Source: an uncultured Prevotellaceae bacterium (lineage in GTDB: Bacteria; Bacteroidota; Bacteroidia; Bacteroidales; Bacteroidaceae). Taken from it: DNA of 40,354 nt. This document shows, piece after piece, positions 15,484 to 24,009 of this stretch. Below the pieces are notes generated by a model, which saw only the letters and a list, made by a program, of their open reading frames with translations, ran no database searches and was not told the DNA's origin. Every line of letters starts with the position of its first letter. The first letter of the stretch is position 1. The position numbers and the translations under genes were made by a program. The stretch covers positions 1 through 40,354 of the forward strand of contig CAMVDC010000008.1 in NCBI GenBank assembly GCA_947166155.1. The letters are read 5' to 3'.

Positions 15484-17058
15484 ATGGCAACCGAATCCAC
15501 AACTCCCTCACTTGGCACCCTACTATGGGTCGACGACGAAATAGAGCTACTCAAGGCTTACATCATATTCCTTGAGAAGAAAGGCTATGAAGTAGTGACC
15601 GCCACCAACGGTCGCGATGCTGTCGATATGTGTAGCGAACGCACCTTCGACCTCATATTCCTCGACGAGAATATGCCAGGACTGAGTGGCCTCGAAACCC
15701 TCTCGATGATAAAAGAGACTGGCTGCACAACACCTATAGTGATGGTGACCAAGAGCGAGGAAGAAGACATCATGAATCAAGCCATAGGGTCGAAGATTGC
15801 CGACTACCTCATCAAGCCCGTAAACCCCAACCAGATATACCTCACCATAAAGAAGCATCTGCACAAGCGCGACCTCGAGACCGAAGTGACCGACAGCGGC
15901 TACCGTCAGAACTTCGGGTCGATAGGCATGCAAATCAACGACTCCTACAGTATTGACGAATGGAAGGAAGTGTATCGCAAGCTTGTGTTTTGGGAGTTGG
16001 AGCTTAGCACCATAGGTAGCAGCATGACCGAGATGCTCATGATGCAGAAAGCAGAGGCCAATCAGGCATTTGCCAAATTTATCAAGAAGAACTACCTGGG
16101 ATGGATTGCCGACAGCCAGTCGCGCCCCCTGATGAGTCCCGACATATTCAAGCGATGCGTGTTTCCCGCCATCGATTCGGGACGGCAAGTGTATCTCATC
16201 GTGTTCGACAACTTCCGCTACGACCAATGGAGGGTGATAAGCCAGGAGCTGACCGACAACTTCACTATCGACGAAGACCTCTACCTCAGCATCCTTCCCA
16301 CCGCGACCCAGTATGCACGCAATGCCATCTTTGCAGGCTTGATGCCCGAACAGATATCGCAGATGTTTCCCGACCTCTGGGTCGATGAAGACGAGGAGGA
16401 AGGCAAGAACCTCAACGAGGCACCACTGGTGGAGACACAGATACAGCGCTACCGCCGTCACGACACTTACTCCTACACCAAACTCAACAACTCGACCGAC
16501 AGCGAACGCCTTGTCAACCAATTCCACACTTTGGCAAAAAACGATGTGAACGTCATCGTGGTCAACTTCATCGACATGCTTTCACATGCACGCACTGAGT
16601 CGCGAATGGTGCGCGAACTGGCGTCCGACGAGAATGCCTACCGCAGCATCACACTCTCGTGGTTCAAGCATTCGCCAATCAGCGAGCTATTTAATCAGCT
16701 GGCAGCCACCGATGCCAAAATTATCATAACCACCGACCACGGGTCGATACGAGTGAACAACCCAGTGAAGGTGATAGGCGACAAGAATACCAACACCAAC
16801 CTGCGCTACAAATTGGGCAAGAACCTCAGCTACAACCCGCGCGAGGTGTTTGAACTCAAAGACCCACGCAAGGCACAGCTGCCGGCACCAAACCTCAGCA
16901 CAACATATATCTTTGCACAACACGGCGACTTCTTTGCCTACCCCAACAACTACAACTACTACGTGGGCTACTATCGCAACACCTTCCAACACGGAGGCAT
17001 CAGTATGGAAGAGATGCTCATACCGCTCGTAACCCTGGAAAGCAAACGTAAACGATAG
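15484..17058 (+). CDS. porX: PorX: response regulator fused to PglZ-type phosphatase domain
   Basis: A 524-residue two-domain protein. Residues 10-130 are a CheY-like receiver with the acidic pair D17-D18 (VDDE), phosphoacceptor D61 (LIFLDENMPG), T89 (VMVTK) and K111 (LIKPVNP). The rest is a PglZ-type domain of the alkaline phosphatase superfamily, with metal-site motifs VFDNFRYDQW (D242), PTATQYARNAIF (T273 or T275), DHGS and the late QHGDFFAYPNN and QHGG histidines. In Porphyromonas and relatives PorX controls T9SS gene expression and the domain cleaves cyclic oligonucleotides. The cognate kinase PorY is not in the window. Synteny with sprE/porW and tsaE supports the call. Confidence 0.93.
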   Translation: MATESTTPSLGTLLWVDDEIELLKAYIIFLEKKGYEVVTATNGRDAVDMCSERTFDLIFLDENMPGLSGLETLSMIKETGCTTPIVMVTKSEEEDIMNQAIGSKIADYLIKPVNPNQIYLTIKKHLHKRDLETEVTDSGYRQNFGSIGMQINDSYSIDEWKEVYRKLVFWELELSTIGSSMTEMLMMQKAEANQAFAKFIKKNYLGWIADSQSRPLMSPDIFKRCVFPAIDSGRQVYLIVFDNFRYDQWRVISQELTDNFTIDEDLYLSILPTATQYARNAIFAGLMPEQISQMFPDLWVDEDEEEGKNLNEAPLVETQIQRYRRHDTYSYTKLNNSTDSERLVNQFHTLAKNDVNVIVVNFIDMLSHARTESRMVRELASDENAYRSITLSWFKHSPISELFNQLAATDAKIIITTDHGSIRVNNPVKVIGDKNTNTNLRYKLGKNLSYNPREVFELKDPRKAQLPAPNLSTTYIFAQHGDFFAYPNNYNYYVGYYRNTFQHGGISMEEMLIPLVTLESKRKR

Positions 17059-17142
17059 GCGAATAAAAGCAGAAGCAAACGATAGGCGAATAAAAGCAAA
17101 CGTAAACGATAGGCGAATAAAAGCAGAAGCCGTAATAATCGG
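17041..17142 (+). repeat. 27-bp tandem repeat covering the porX stop codon
   Basis: Three contiguous 27-base units start at 17041, 17068 and 17095, with a diverged fourth partial copy. Shared core is AAACGATAGGCGAATAAA. The first and third units are identical, and the second differs at a few bases, so the array could also be seen as a 54-base repeat. The porX TAG (17056-17058) lies inside the first unit, so the last codons (SKRKR) and the stop have been duplicated. Confidence 0.92.
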
Positions 17143-17187
17143 TTAACAAACAATAACAGCCAACCAAGCTACCATCAAGCAATAACA

Positions 17188-17598
17188 ATGGAAATAACGA
17201 TAAAATCACTGGAGCACATCGACGAGGCAGCCCGTCAGTTCGCCGGGCAAATGGGCACAAACGACATCATTGCCTTTTATGGCAAGATGGGTGCAGGCAA
17301 GACCACATTTATCAAGGCCCTGTGTCAGCAGTTGGGAGTGACCGATACAGTCACCTCACCTACTTTTGCTATAGTCAACGAATACCTCGACGGTAAGCAA
17401 AACCCTATCTACCACTTCGACTTCTACCGCATACGCCGTCCCGAGGAGGTGCTCGACATAGGGTTTGAGGACTACATTGGCAGCGGCAGCCTCTGCCTGA
17501 TAGAGTGGCCGGAAATGATTGAGGACTACCTGCCCGACGACATCATGCGTGTCTATATCGACGAGCAACCCGACGGCACAAGGCTCATACACACTTAG
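17188..17598 (+). CDS. tsaE: tRNA t6A synthesis ATPase TsaE
   Basis: TsaE is the small ATPase that helps TsaB/TsaD/TsaC make threonylcarbamoyladenosine at position 37 of ANN-decoding tRNAs. The 136-residue product has a Walker A motif GKMGAGKTT (32-40), the family motif TSPTFAIVNEY (56-66), HFDFYRI (about 75-81) and the signature LIEWPEM (about 106-112). The length is typical. It follows porX by 129 bases, mostly repeat, and precedes dnaE by 68 bases; the pairing with porX is often seen in Bacteroidetes (from memory). No promoter was identified. Confidence 0.96.
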   Translation: MEITIKSLEHIDEAARQFAGQMGTNDIIAFYGKMGAGKTTFIKALCQQLGVTDTVTSPTFAIVNEYLDGKQNPIYHFDFYRIRRPEEVLDIGFEDYIGSGSLCLIEWPEMIEDYLPDDIMRVYIDEQPDGTRLIHT

Positions 17599-17666
17599 CC
17601 TCTCGACCATCATTTCGCTTCCACATCATTTCATCTTCATTCAGCAAATCACTTACCACCATCCAC

Positions 17667-20600
17667 ATGCACGATTTCATTCATTTACATACCCACACTC
17701 AGTACTCCATACTCGACGGCCAGGCCAGCATACAGAAGTTGGTCGACAAGGCTATCAACGACGGTCAGCGAGGACTTGCCATTACCGACCACGGCAATAT
17801 GTTCGGCATCAAAGAGTTTTTCAACTATGTGAAGAAACTTAAAGGCAAGAACCCCGACCTCGACTTCAAGCCCATATTCGGCTGTGAGGTCTATTGTGCA
17901 CGTCGTGGCAAACAGCGTCGCGAGGAGAAAATCGACAGCAGCGGATGGCACCTCATTCTGCTTGCTAAAAATGCTCAAGGCTATCACAACCTCATCAAGA
18001 TAGTGAGCCGGGCTTGGGTCGACGGATTCTATTCGCGTCCGCGCACCGACCATGCCGACATAGAGCGCTTCCACGAGGGACTCATCTGCTGTTCGGCATG
18101 TATCGGCGGCGAGGTGCCGAAAAAGATTCTTGCCGGTCGTATCGACGAGGCTGAAGAAGCCGTGCAGTGGTTCAAGGCACTGTTTGGCGACGACTACTAC
18201 CTCGAACTGCAACGCCACGAGGTGAAGAACCCCATGCAGCGTGCCAACCGCGAGACCTACGAACTGCAGAAGCGCTGTAATGTGGAGCTGATACGCATGG
18301 CTCGCAAGTACGACATACACCTCGTATGCACCAACGACGTCCACTTCGTCGATGAGGACAACGCAGAAGCTCACGACCGCCTGCTTTGCCTCTCGACCGG
18401 CAAAGACCTCGACGACCCTAAGCGCATGCTCTATTCCAAGCAGGAATGGATGAAGACTCGTGCCGAGATGAATGCCATCTTCGACGACATACCCGAAGCA
18501 CTCGACGGCACCATCGAGGTGCTTGAAAAAGTCGAGACCTACAACATCAACCACGACCCCATCATGCCCAACTTCGACATACCGGCCTCATTCGGTACCG
18601 AAGAGGAATATCGCAGCCGTATCACCGAGCAGGAACTCTACGACGAGTTTACACGCGACGAGAACGGCAACGTCATCATGAGCGACGAGGAGGGGCAGAA
18701 GAAGATAAAGAAACTGGGGGGCTACGACAAACTATACCGCATCAAGTTTGAAGCCGACTATCTTGCCCACCTCGCCTACCAAGGAGCCAAGAAATACTAT
18801 GGCGACCCCATCCCCGACGATGTGGCACAGCAAATAAAGTTTGAGCTACACATCATGAAGACCATGGGATTCCCCGGCTACTTCCTCATCGTGCAGGACT
18901 ACATCCGCGCAGCCCGTCAGGAACTCGGCGTGTGGGTTGGTCCCGGTCGTGGTTCGGCAGCCGGTTCGGTCGTGGCATATTGCCTCGAGATTACCCGTGT
19001 CGACCCCATGAAGTACCACCTGCTGTTCGAGCGATTCCTCAACCCCGACCGCATTTCCCTGCCCGATATCGACGTCGACTTCGACGACGACGGCCGAGGC
19101 AAGGTGCTGCAATGGGTCACCGAGAAATACGGAGCTGAAAAAGTGGCACACATCATCACCTACGGCACCATGGCCACAAAACTCGCCATCAAGGACGTGG
19201 CTCGGGTTCAGAAAGTACCGCTTCCCGTGGTCAATGCCCTGTGCAAGGCAATCCCCGACCGCCTGCCCGACGGCAAGAAGATGAACCTGAAGAACGTAAT
19301 CGAGTGTGTGAAGGAAGTGCGCGATGCAGCAACCTCGCCCGACGAGAACCTGCGCACCACCATCACCTATGCCCAGATGCTCGAAAACAACGTGCGCAAC
19401 ACCGGCGTACATGCATGTGGCACAATCATCTGTCGCGACGACATCACCGACTGGGTACCGGTCAGCACTGCCGAGGACAAGGAGACACACGAAAAACTCA
19501 ACTGCACACAATACGACGGCCACGTAATCGAGGAGACGGGCCTCATCAAGATGGACTTCCTCGGCCTCAAGACCCTTTCACAGCTCAAGGAGGCCGTCGA
19601 GAACATACGCGACAGCCTCGGCATCGAACTCGATGTCGACAACATCGACATCAACGACCCAGCCACATTCCGACTCTATCAGGATGGGCGCACCATCGGC
19701 ACATTCCAGTTCGAGTCGGCAGGCATGCAGAAATACCTGCGCGAGTTGCAACCCACAGTCTTCGAAGACCTCATCGCCATGAACGCCCTCTACCGACCGG
19801 GACCTATGGAGTATATCCCCTTGTTCATCAACCGCAAGAGCGGACGCGAACCCATCACCTACGACATCCCCGACCAGGAGCAATACCTGAAGGAGACCTA
19901 TGGCATCACCGTCTATCAGGAGCAGGTCATGCTCCTCTCCCGCCTGCTTGCCGACTTCACCCGCGGCGAGAGCGACACCCTGCGCAAGGCCATGGGTAAG
20001 AAACAGAAGGACAAACTCGACGAGCTCAAGCCCAAGTTCATAAAGCAAGGCACAGCCAAAGGGCATTCCAAGGACAAACTCGAGAAGATATGGAACGACT
20101 GGGAGAAGTTTGCATCCTATGCCTTCAATAAGAGTCATGCTACCTGCTACTCATGGGTGGCATTCCAGACCGCATTCATCAAGGCCAACTACCCAGCCCA
20201 GTGGATGGCAGCCGTCATGAGCCGCAGCCTCGACGACATATCCGAGATATCCAAACTCATGGACGAATGCCGCTCCATGGGCATACAGACCCTCGGCCCC
20301 GACATCAACGAGAGCCGCGAGAAATTTTCCGTCAACCCCCACGGAGCCATCCGCTTCGGTCTCGCTGCCGTCAAGGGCGTGGGCGAAAGCGCCGTGCGCA
20401 CCATAGTCGAGACACGCAACAGCCACGGACCATTCCGCGACATATTCGACCTCGTCGAGCACGTCAACCTCACTGCCTGCAACCGCAAAAACCTCGAATG
20501 CCTGGCATGGGCCGGTGCCTTCGACTCCTTCGGCTTGTCGCGCGAACAATATTTCGCACCCGTCAACCCCCACAGCGACGAGCAATTCCTCGACACCGTA

Positions 20601-21368
20601 GTCCGCTACGGCAACCGCTATCAGGCCGACCAAGCCGAGGCACGCGGCAGCCTCTTTGGCGACATCGAGATAGCCATTGCCCATCCACCCATACCCACCA
20701 CATTCACCCCTCTGTCGCACATCGAGCGCCTCAACCGCGAGCGCGAACTCGTCGGCATCTACCTCTCGGCACACCCCCTCGACCCCTACAGCCTCATCAT
20801 CAACCACGTGTGCAACACACCCCTCGACCGCCTCGACGACCTCAAAGCCCTGCGGTCCCTTGCCGAAGTCACATTTGCCGGCATAGTGACCGACATACGC
20901 CTCGCCACCACGCGCGACGGCTCACCATGCGGATTCGTGAAAATCGAGGATTTCAACAACGCCCACACCCTGCGCATCTACGGACAGCGGTGGGTCAACG
21001 TGCGTCACCTCTTCAACCTACAGGAAGCCATATTCGTGCGCGCAAAAGTCGTGCAGCCCTTCCGCTGGAACCCCGACCGCCTCGACCTCGACATCCAGTC
21101 GGTCACCCTTCTGGCCGAAGCAGCACCGCAGCTCATTCACGGCATCACCCTCTCCATCAATCCTGCCAACATCTCCCAGCCACTCGTCGACCATCTCGCA
21201 CAGCTCGTCCAGGCCCCCGGCAGTCAGCGCGCCGCACTGCGCATAGTGCTCCCCCCCTCGGGCGAACGGCCCGTGCCCCTCACCACCTCGCTCACCGTCA
21301 CCACCGGCTCGCCACTCCAGCAGTTTGTGGCCGCACATCAGCAGCAGGTAAGCATCGAGATAGAATAA
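17667..21368 (+). CDS. dnaE: DNA polymerase III alpha subunit DnaE
   Basis: The replicative polymerase subunit, 1233 residues. The N-terminal PHP domain starts with MHDFIHLHTHTQYSILDG and contains ITDHGNMFG. The polymerase domain shows GPGRGSAAGS (about 426-435), the catalytic Asp motif PDIDVDFDDDGR (about 467-478), and the thumb/fingers motifs GIHxCG-like GVHACG and PLYRPGP-like ALYRPGPMEY. A C-terminal OB-fold segment (VTFAGIVTDIR) is present. No intein or proofreading domain is seen, so the epsilon exonuclease must be separate. The last codons (VSIEIE) belong to the downstream 30-bp tandem repeat. A Bacteroides-type length. Confidence 0.97.
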   Translation: MHDFIHLHTHTQYSILDGQASIQKLVDKAINDGQRGLAITDHGNMFGIKEFFNYVKKLKGKNPDLDFKPIFGCEVYCARRGKQRREEKIDSSGWHLILLAKNAQGYHNLIKIVSRAWVDGFYSRPRTDHADIERFHEGLICCSACIGGEVPKKILAGRIDEAEEAVQWFKALFGDDYYLELQRHEVKNPMQRANRETYELQKRCNVELIRMARKYDIHLVCTNDVHFVDEDNAEAHDRLLCLSTGKDLDDPKRMLYSKQEWMKTRAEMNAIFDDIPEALDGTIEVLEKVETYNINHDPIMPNFDIPASFGTEEEYRSRITEQELYDEFTRDENGNVIMSDEEGQKKIKKLGGYDKLYRIKFEADYLAHLAYQGAKKYYGDPIPDDVAQQIKFELHIMKTMGFPGYFLIVQDYIRAARQELGVWVGPGRGSAAGSVVAYCLEITRVDPMKYHLLFERFLNPDRISLPDIDVDFDDDGRGKVLQWVTEKYGAEKVAHIITYGTMATKLAIKDVARVQKVPLPVVNALCKAIPDRLPDGKKMNLKNVIECVKEVRDAATSPDENLRTTITYAQMLENNVRNTGVHACGTIICRDDITDWVPVSTAEDKETHEKLNCTQYDGHVIEETGLIKMDFLGLKTLSQLKEAVENIRDSLGIELDVDNIDINDPATFRLYQDGRTIGTFQFESAGMQKYLRELQPTVFEDLIAMNALYRPGPMEYIPLFINRKSGREPITYDIPDQEQYLKETYGITVYQEQVMLLSRLLADFTRGESDTLRKAMGKKQKDKLDELKPKFIKQGTAKGHSKDKLEKIWNDWEKFASYAFNKSHATCYSWVAFQTAFIKANYPAQWMAAVMSRSLDDISEISKLMDECRSMGIQTLGPDINESREKFSVNPHGAIRFGLAAVKGVGESAVRTIVETRNSHGPFRDIFDLVEHVNLTACNRKNLECLAWAGAFDSFGLSREQYFAPVNPHSDEQFLDTVVRYGNRYQADQAEARGSLFGDIEIAIAHPPIPTTFTPLSHIERLNRERELVGIYLSAHPLDPYSLIINHVCNTPLDRLDDLKALRSLAEVTFAGIVTDIRLATTRDGSPCGFVKIEDFNNAHTLRIYGQRWVNVRHLFNLQEAIFVRAKVVQPFRWNPDRLDLDIQSVTLLAEAAPQLIHGITLSINPANISQPLVDHLAQLVQAPGSQRAALRIVLPPSGERPVPLTTSLTVTTGSPLQQFVAAHQQQVSIEIE

Positions 21369-21530
21369 TCGGTGATGACAGGCATCGGGATAGAATAATC
21401 AGTAGTGACAGGCATCCAGATAGAATAATCGGTAGTAGGGATGACAGGCATCGGGATAGAATAATCAGTAGTGACAGGCATCGAGATAGAATAATCAGTA
21501 GTGACAGGCATCGGGATTTGAGCAATCGGT
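21348..21530 (+). repeat. 30-bp tandem repeat starting in the dnaE stop region
   Basis: Units beginning TAGAATAATC start at 21361, 21391, 21421, 21457 and 21487, and a degraded unit starts at 21517. Each continues with AGTAGTGACAGGCATCGGGA or a close variant. Spacing is 30 bases except one 36-base unit with an extra TAGGG-like insertion. The first unit overlaps the end of dnaE (codons for IEIE and the TAA), so the array seems to have grown from the gene's own 3' end. No spacers separate the units. Confidence 0.93.
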
Positions 21531-21608
21531 GATTGCTGTCATCCTCAGTCCGAATAAAAAACGACACGACCACGCCCGCAGTTTTTTGCGAGCGCGGTCT
21601 TTCTGTTT

Positions 21609-21674
21609 TGTGAGTGCGCGCTTTCGAGGCTGCGAGTGCGCACTCACAAGCCCGAGAGTGCGCACTCATTTTTA
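21609..21674. repeat. GAGTGCGCACTC palindrome array, copy 1 (22-bp period)
   Basis: Three units at 21609, 21631 and 21653, each 22 bases apart, have the core GAGTGCGCACTC or a one-to-four-base variant (TGAGTGCGCGCTT). The run ends in CTCATTTTTACCCCCC and then a small hairpin-like CTATACAAGTATCTGTAG GAGG-type tail. A second copy with the same tail is at 34969-35056. It lies between the dnaE-derived repeat and the flippase gene (convergent genes). Confidence 0.9.
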
Positions 21675-21707
21675 CCCCCCTATACAAGTATCTGTAGAGG
21701 GGTTTAT

Positions 21708-23165
21708 TTATACTTGCTTTTTGTGCCTCACGAAGTGGATGCATTCGACGAGGAGTTGGCGACTGGTGAGCGCCAGCATGGCGATATAGAGTGTTGCTGC
21801 CACGGCGATGCGGGCAAGGAGTAGCAGGGGTGTGGAGGTGATGGAGAGGGTGAGGAAATGGGCGGTGGCGGTGGCGAACGCTGCCATAAGGAGGAATGGG
21901 AGTGTGGCTTTCAGTGCCGAGAGGGGGGTGAGGCGTATGTAGCGCCACAGGAAGGTGTGCCACACTATGAGCCAAAGGACCTGCAGGAGCAGGTAGAGCA
22001 CAATCATGAGCCACAGACCCGATATGCCCCAGAGCTGTAGGTGGAAATGCTGCACGCCGTAGATGATGAGCAGGAGCAGGAGGCTCTGGATGATGGTGTT
22101 CCACATGTATACTTGTGATTTCCCGCGACTGATGATGAAGTTGGAGTAGAGGGTGGCGATGGGGATGAAGGCTCCGCCGATGGCGAGCAGCTGCAGGTAG
22201 TCGGCTGCGGGCAACCAGCGGGCGGGCAGCAGGCCTATCACCTGGTGAGCCACAAGGCTGAGACCGAACAGGGCCGGGAAGGAGACGAGGGCGGTGAACT
22301 GCAACATCTTGAGAAATGCGCGGCGCAGACGCTCGGGGTCGGTGCCTACTTCGACAAACATGGGTTGTGCCACTCCCTGCACCATGCCGCCGATGGTCTG
22401 ACTGCCCATGAGGTTCCATTTGTTGGCTTGGGAATAGTAGCCGATGCTGCTCTTGGGGTAGAAATGGCCGAGCAGGCTCTCGAAGGCATATTTGTTGATA
22501 TTGACGAAGAGGTTGGTGACGAGCAGTCGGAGGCTGAACGGCAGCATGTGGCGAATGGGGACGAAGCTGATGGTGAGTGAGGGTCGCCAGCGTGAGTAGT
22601 GCCAGCTGATGATGGCCGTCGCGCCTACAAACACGATGCTTTGCGTGGCAATACTCCAATATGCCATGCCCGACACGGCCATGGTGATGCCTGCCAATCC
22701 CGAGAGGAGCAGGGCAAGGAGGTTGCATATTGTCTGTTCGCGCACTCGCATCTGCTTGAAGAGGATGGCGCGCGGCGTGATGGAGAAACTGGCGATGAAG
22801 AACCCGAGGAAGGCGTAGCGCGAGAGGTTGACGAGCCGCTGGTCGTGGTTGTAGTCGGCTATGAGTGGCGCACAAAACCAGAGGATGATGTAGATGACGG
22901 CGCTACACATGATGTTGAACCAAAAGACGGAGTTGTAGTCGCGATGTGTGGGATGCCGACGGTTGGTGAGTGCAGCCACGAATCCGCTTTCCTGCAACGA
23001 TGCAGCAATGGCGGAATAGATGCTGAGCACAGCCATCATACCGTAGTCGTCGCTGCTGAGGTAAAAAGTGAGCACGACTCCGAATACTACGTTGAGTATC
23101 TGCATCGACCCGTTGCTGATAAATCCCCACAGCAACCCGCGAGCTGTCTTTTCTTTTAGTTCCAT
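21708..23165 (-). CDS. Wzx-like polysaccharide flippase
   Basis: A 485-residue membrane protein with about 12-14 predicted transmembrane segments. The N-terminus (LLWGFISNGSMQILNVVFGVVL) is typical of Wzx/lipopolysaccharide-biosynthesis flippases of the MOP superfamily. It then has charged loops (TNRRHPTHRDYNSVFWFN) and YYSQANKWNLMGSQTIGGMV. Such proteins move undecaprenyl-linked sugar repeat units across the inner membrane. No glycosyltransferases or Wzy lie in the window, so the glycan cannot be named. It could instead be a related exporter for another lipid-linked sugar. An AT-rich repeat and a C-rich palindrome lie upstream; no clear promoter was found. Confidence 0.88.
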   Translation of the reverse strand: MELKEKTARGLLWGFISNGSMQILNVVFGVVLTFYLSSDDYGMMAVLSIYSAIAASLQESGFVAALTNRRHPTHRDYNSVFWFNIMCSAVIYIILWFCAPLIADYNHDQRLVNLSRYAFLGFFIASFSITPRAILFKQMRVREQTICNLLALLLSGLAGITMAVSGMAYWSIATQSIVFVGATAIISWHYSRWRPSLTISFVPIRHMLPFSLRLLVTNLFVNINKYAFESLLGHFYPKSSIGYYSQANKWNLMGSQTIGGMVQGVAQPMFVEVGTDPERLRRAFLKMLQFTALVSFPALFGLSLVAHQVIGLLPARWLPAADYLQLLAIGGAFIPIATLYSNFIISRGKSQVYMWNTIIQSLLLLLIIYGVQHFHLQLWGISGLWLMIVLYLLLQVLWLIVWHTFLWRYIRLTPLSALKATLPFLLMAAFATATAHFLTLSITSTPLLLLARIAVAATLYIAMLALTSRQLLVECIHFVRHKKQV

Positions 23166-23214
23166 TCTTCGGTTTTTAGGAGGTAGAAAACTATGAGATT
23201 TACGATTTATTGTT

Positions 23215-23249
23215 ATTTACGATTTGACGATTTACTATTTACTATTTAT
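23215..23249 (-). repeat. Third copy of the AT-rich intergenic repeat
   Basis: Matches the core of the 1922-2018 repeats (ATTTGACGATTTACTATTTA and flanks) with about one mismatch in 35 bases. It lies 50 bases before the flippase start. A shared promoter-like role is possible but not shown. Confidence 0.8.
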
Positions 23250-23287
23250 GTACTATTTAATTATTTGGAATGGAAAGGAATGGAAAA

Positions 23288-23392
23288 GACGGACCCTCCC
23301 CCCGGCCCTCCCCCTTTATGGGGAGGGTGTCCATCCGGAAGGCCTTCTCCCCATAAAGGGGGAGATGCCCAAAGGGCAGAGAGGGTCTGTCC
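23288..23392. repeat. C-rich palindromic repeat element
   Basis: The element contains two perfect 18-bp arms, 23308-23325 (core CTCCCCCTTTATGGGGAG) and 23347-23364, with a 21-base loop containing TCCATCCGGAA. An outer pair of arms (ACGGACCCTC and GAGGGTCTGT) makes it nearly symmetrical. A related element with CCATCCGG and GGGGAGG words is at the window end (40216-40350). It sits in the 282-base gap between the flippase and the zinc-ribbon-like lipoprotein. It resembles dispersed palindromes seen in Bacteroidetes genomes and carries no gene. Confidence 0.85.
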
Positions 23393-23447
23393 TTTTAACT
23401 TCCCTTCTACTCCCTTTTAACTTCCTTTCAATTATTCAGTGAGTGGA

Positions 23448-24002
23448 CTAATTGCTCACACTCACCCCCACTCCGTTATACATTATCCGGTAGCGATACA
23501 ACCCCCTCACGGCGCGCTCCTCGTCGGTATCTGCTCCGACAATCCATCCGTAGTTGTTGAGGTCGTAGGAGTTGCCGCAATGTTTGCACAGGGCCGTGCC
23601 GCCATCTTTCAGGGTGAGGCGGTGGCTCTGCCGGTCGCACGATGGGCATGCAAGGTCGTAGGCCAGATGGTCGTAGCCCCCGTTGGCATTGAGGTTGTTG
23701 CTCGTGCCTATGATAAGGCCTCCAAGCCCATATTCAAACTCGCGACTGCCTATCTGCGAAAGGGCATAATCGGTGCCCTTGCCTATAGGACCCTCGATAT
23801 GCAACTTGCCGTTTATGGGGCGGATGGTGACGAACTGTCCTGGATTTCCTATTGCATTGTAGAGCTCGGTAGATGCAACCACTTCGTAGTAGAATCGCAC
23901 TGGGTACTTGGTTGAATACGTGCTGTTGACATCGTCGGAACACGACATGGTCAGCACCGTCATGACGAGCACAAGACACATGAACGACATGCTGTCGGTC
24001 AT
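23448..24002 (-). CDS. Lipoprotein with zinc-ribbon or Rieske-like Cys motif
   Basis: The start is placed at the ATG 24002, giving a lipoprotein signal (CLVLVMTVLTMSC, Cys at 21); an in-frame ATG at 24044 would lie inside the preceding gene. The 184-residue product has an ordinary beta-rich body and a paired Cys motif, CPSC and, about 22 residues later, CKHCGNSYDL, followed by LNNYGWIVGADTDEERAVRGL. Two CxxC pairs suggest a zinc ribbon. I recall a similar Bacteroidetes lipoprotein but no known function. It begins eight bases after the aldo-keto reductase stop, so they are probably co-transcribed. Confidence 0.8.
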   Translation of the reverse strand: MTDSMSFMCLVLVMTVLTMSCSDDVNSTYSTKYPVRFYYEVVASTELYNAIGNPGQFVTIRPINGKLHIEGPIGKGTDYALSQIGSREFEYGLGGLIIGTSNNLNANGGYDHLAYDLACPSCDRQSHRLTLKDGGTALCKHCGNSYDLNNYGWIVGADTDEERAVRGLYRYRIMYNGVGVSVSN

Positions 24003-24009
24003 TCTGCAA

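Noticed and set aside
21348..21530. CRISPR array
   Set aside because: The 30-bp units are contiguous with no unique spacers, and no cas genes lie in the window.
20153..21532. A long open frame on the plus strand overlapping dnaE
   Set aside because: It runs in another frame of dnaE, is rich in Arg, Pro and His, and ends in repeats (RDRIISSDRH-like). Such long frames are common shadows in GC-rich coding DNA.
21298..22875. A 525-codon minus-strand frame over the flippase and repeats
   Set aside because: It is a different frame of the flippase with low-complexity His/Pro/Arg sequence and translates the 30-bp repeat; the flippase frame shows true membrane segments.
23193..23420. Short frames over the C-rich palindrome
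   Set aside because: The Gly/Pro-rich product is a translation of a non-coding palindrome.
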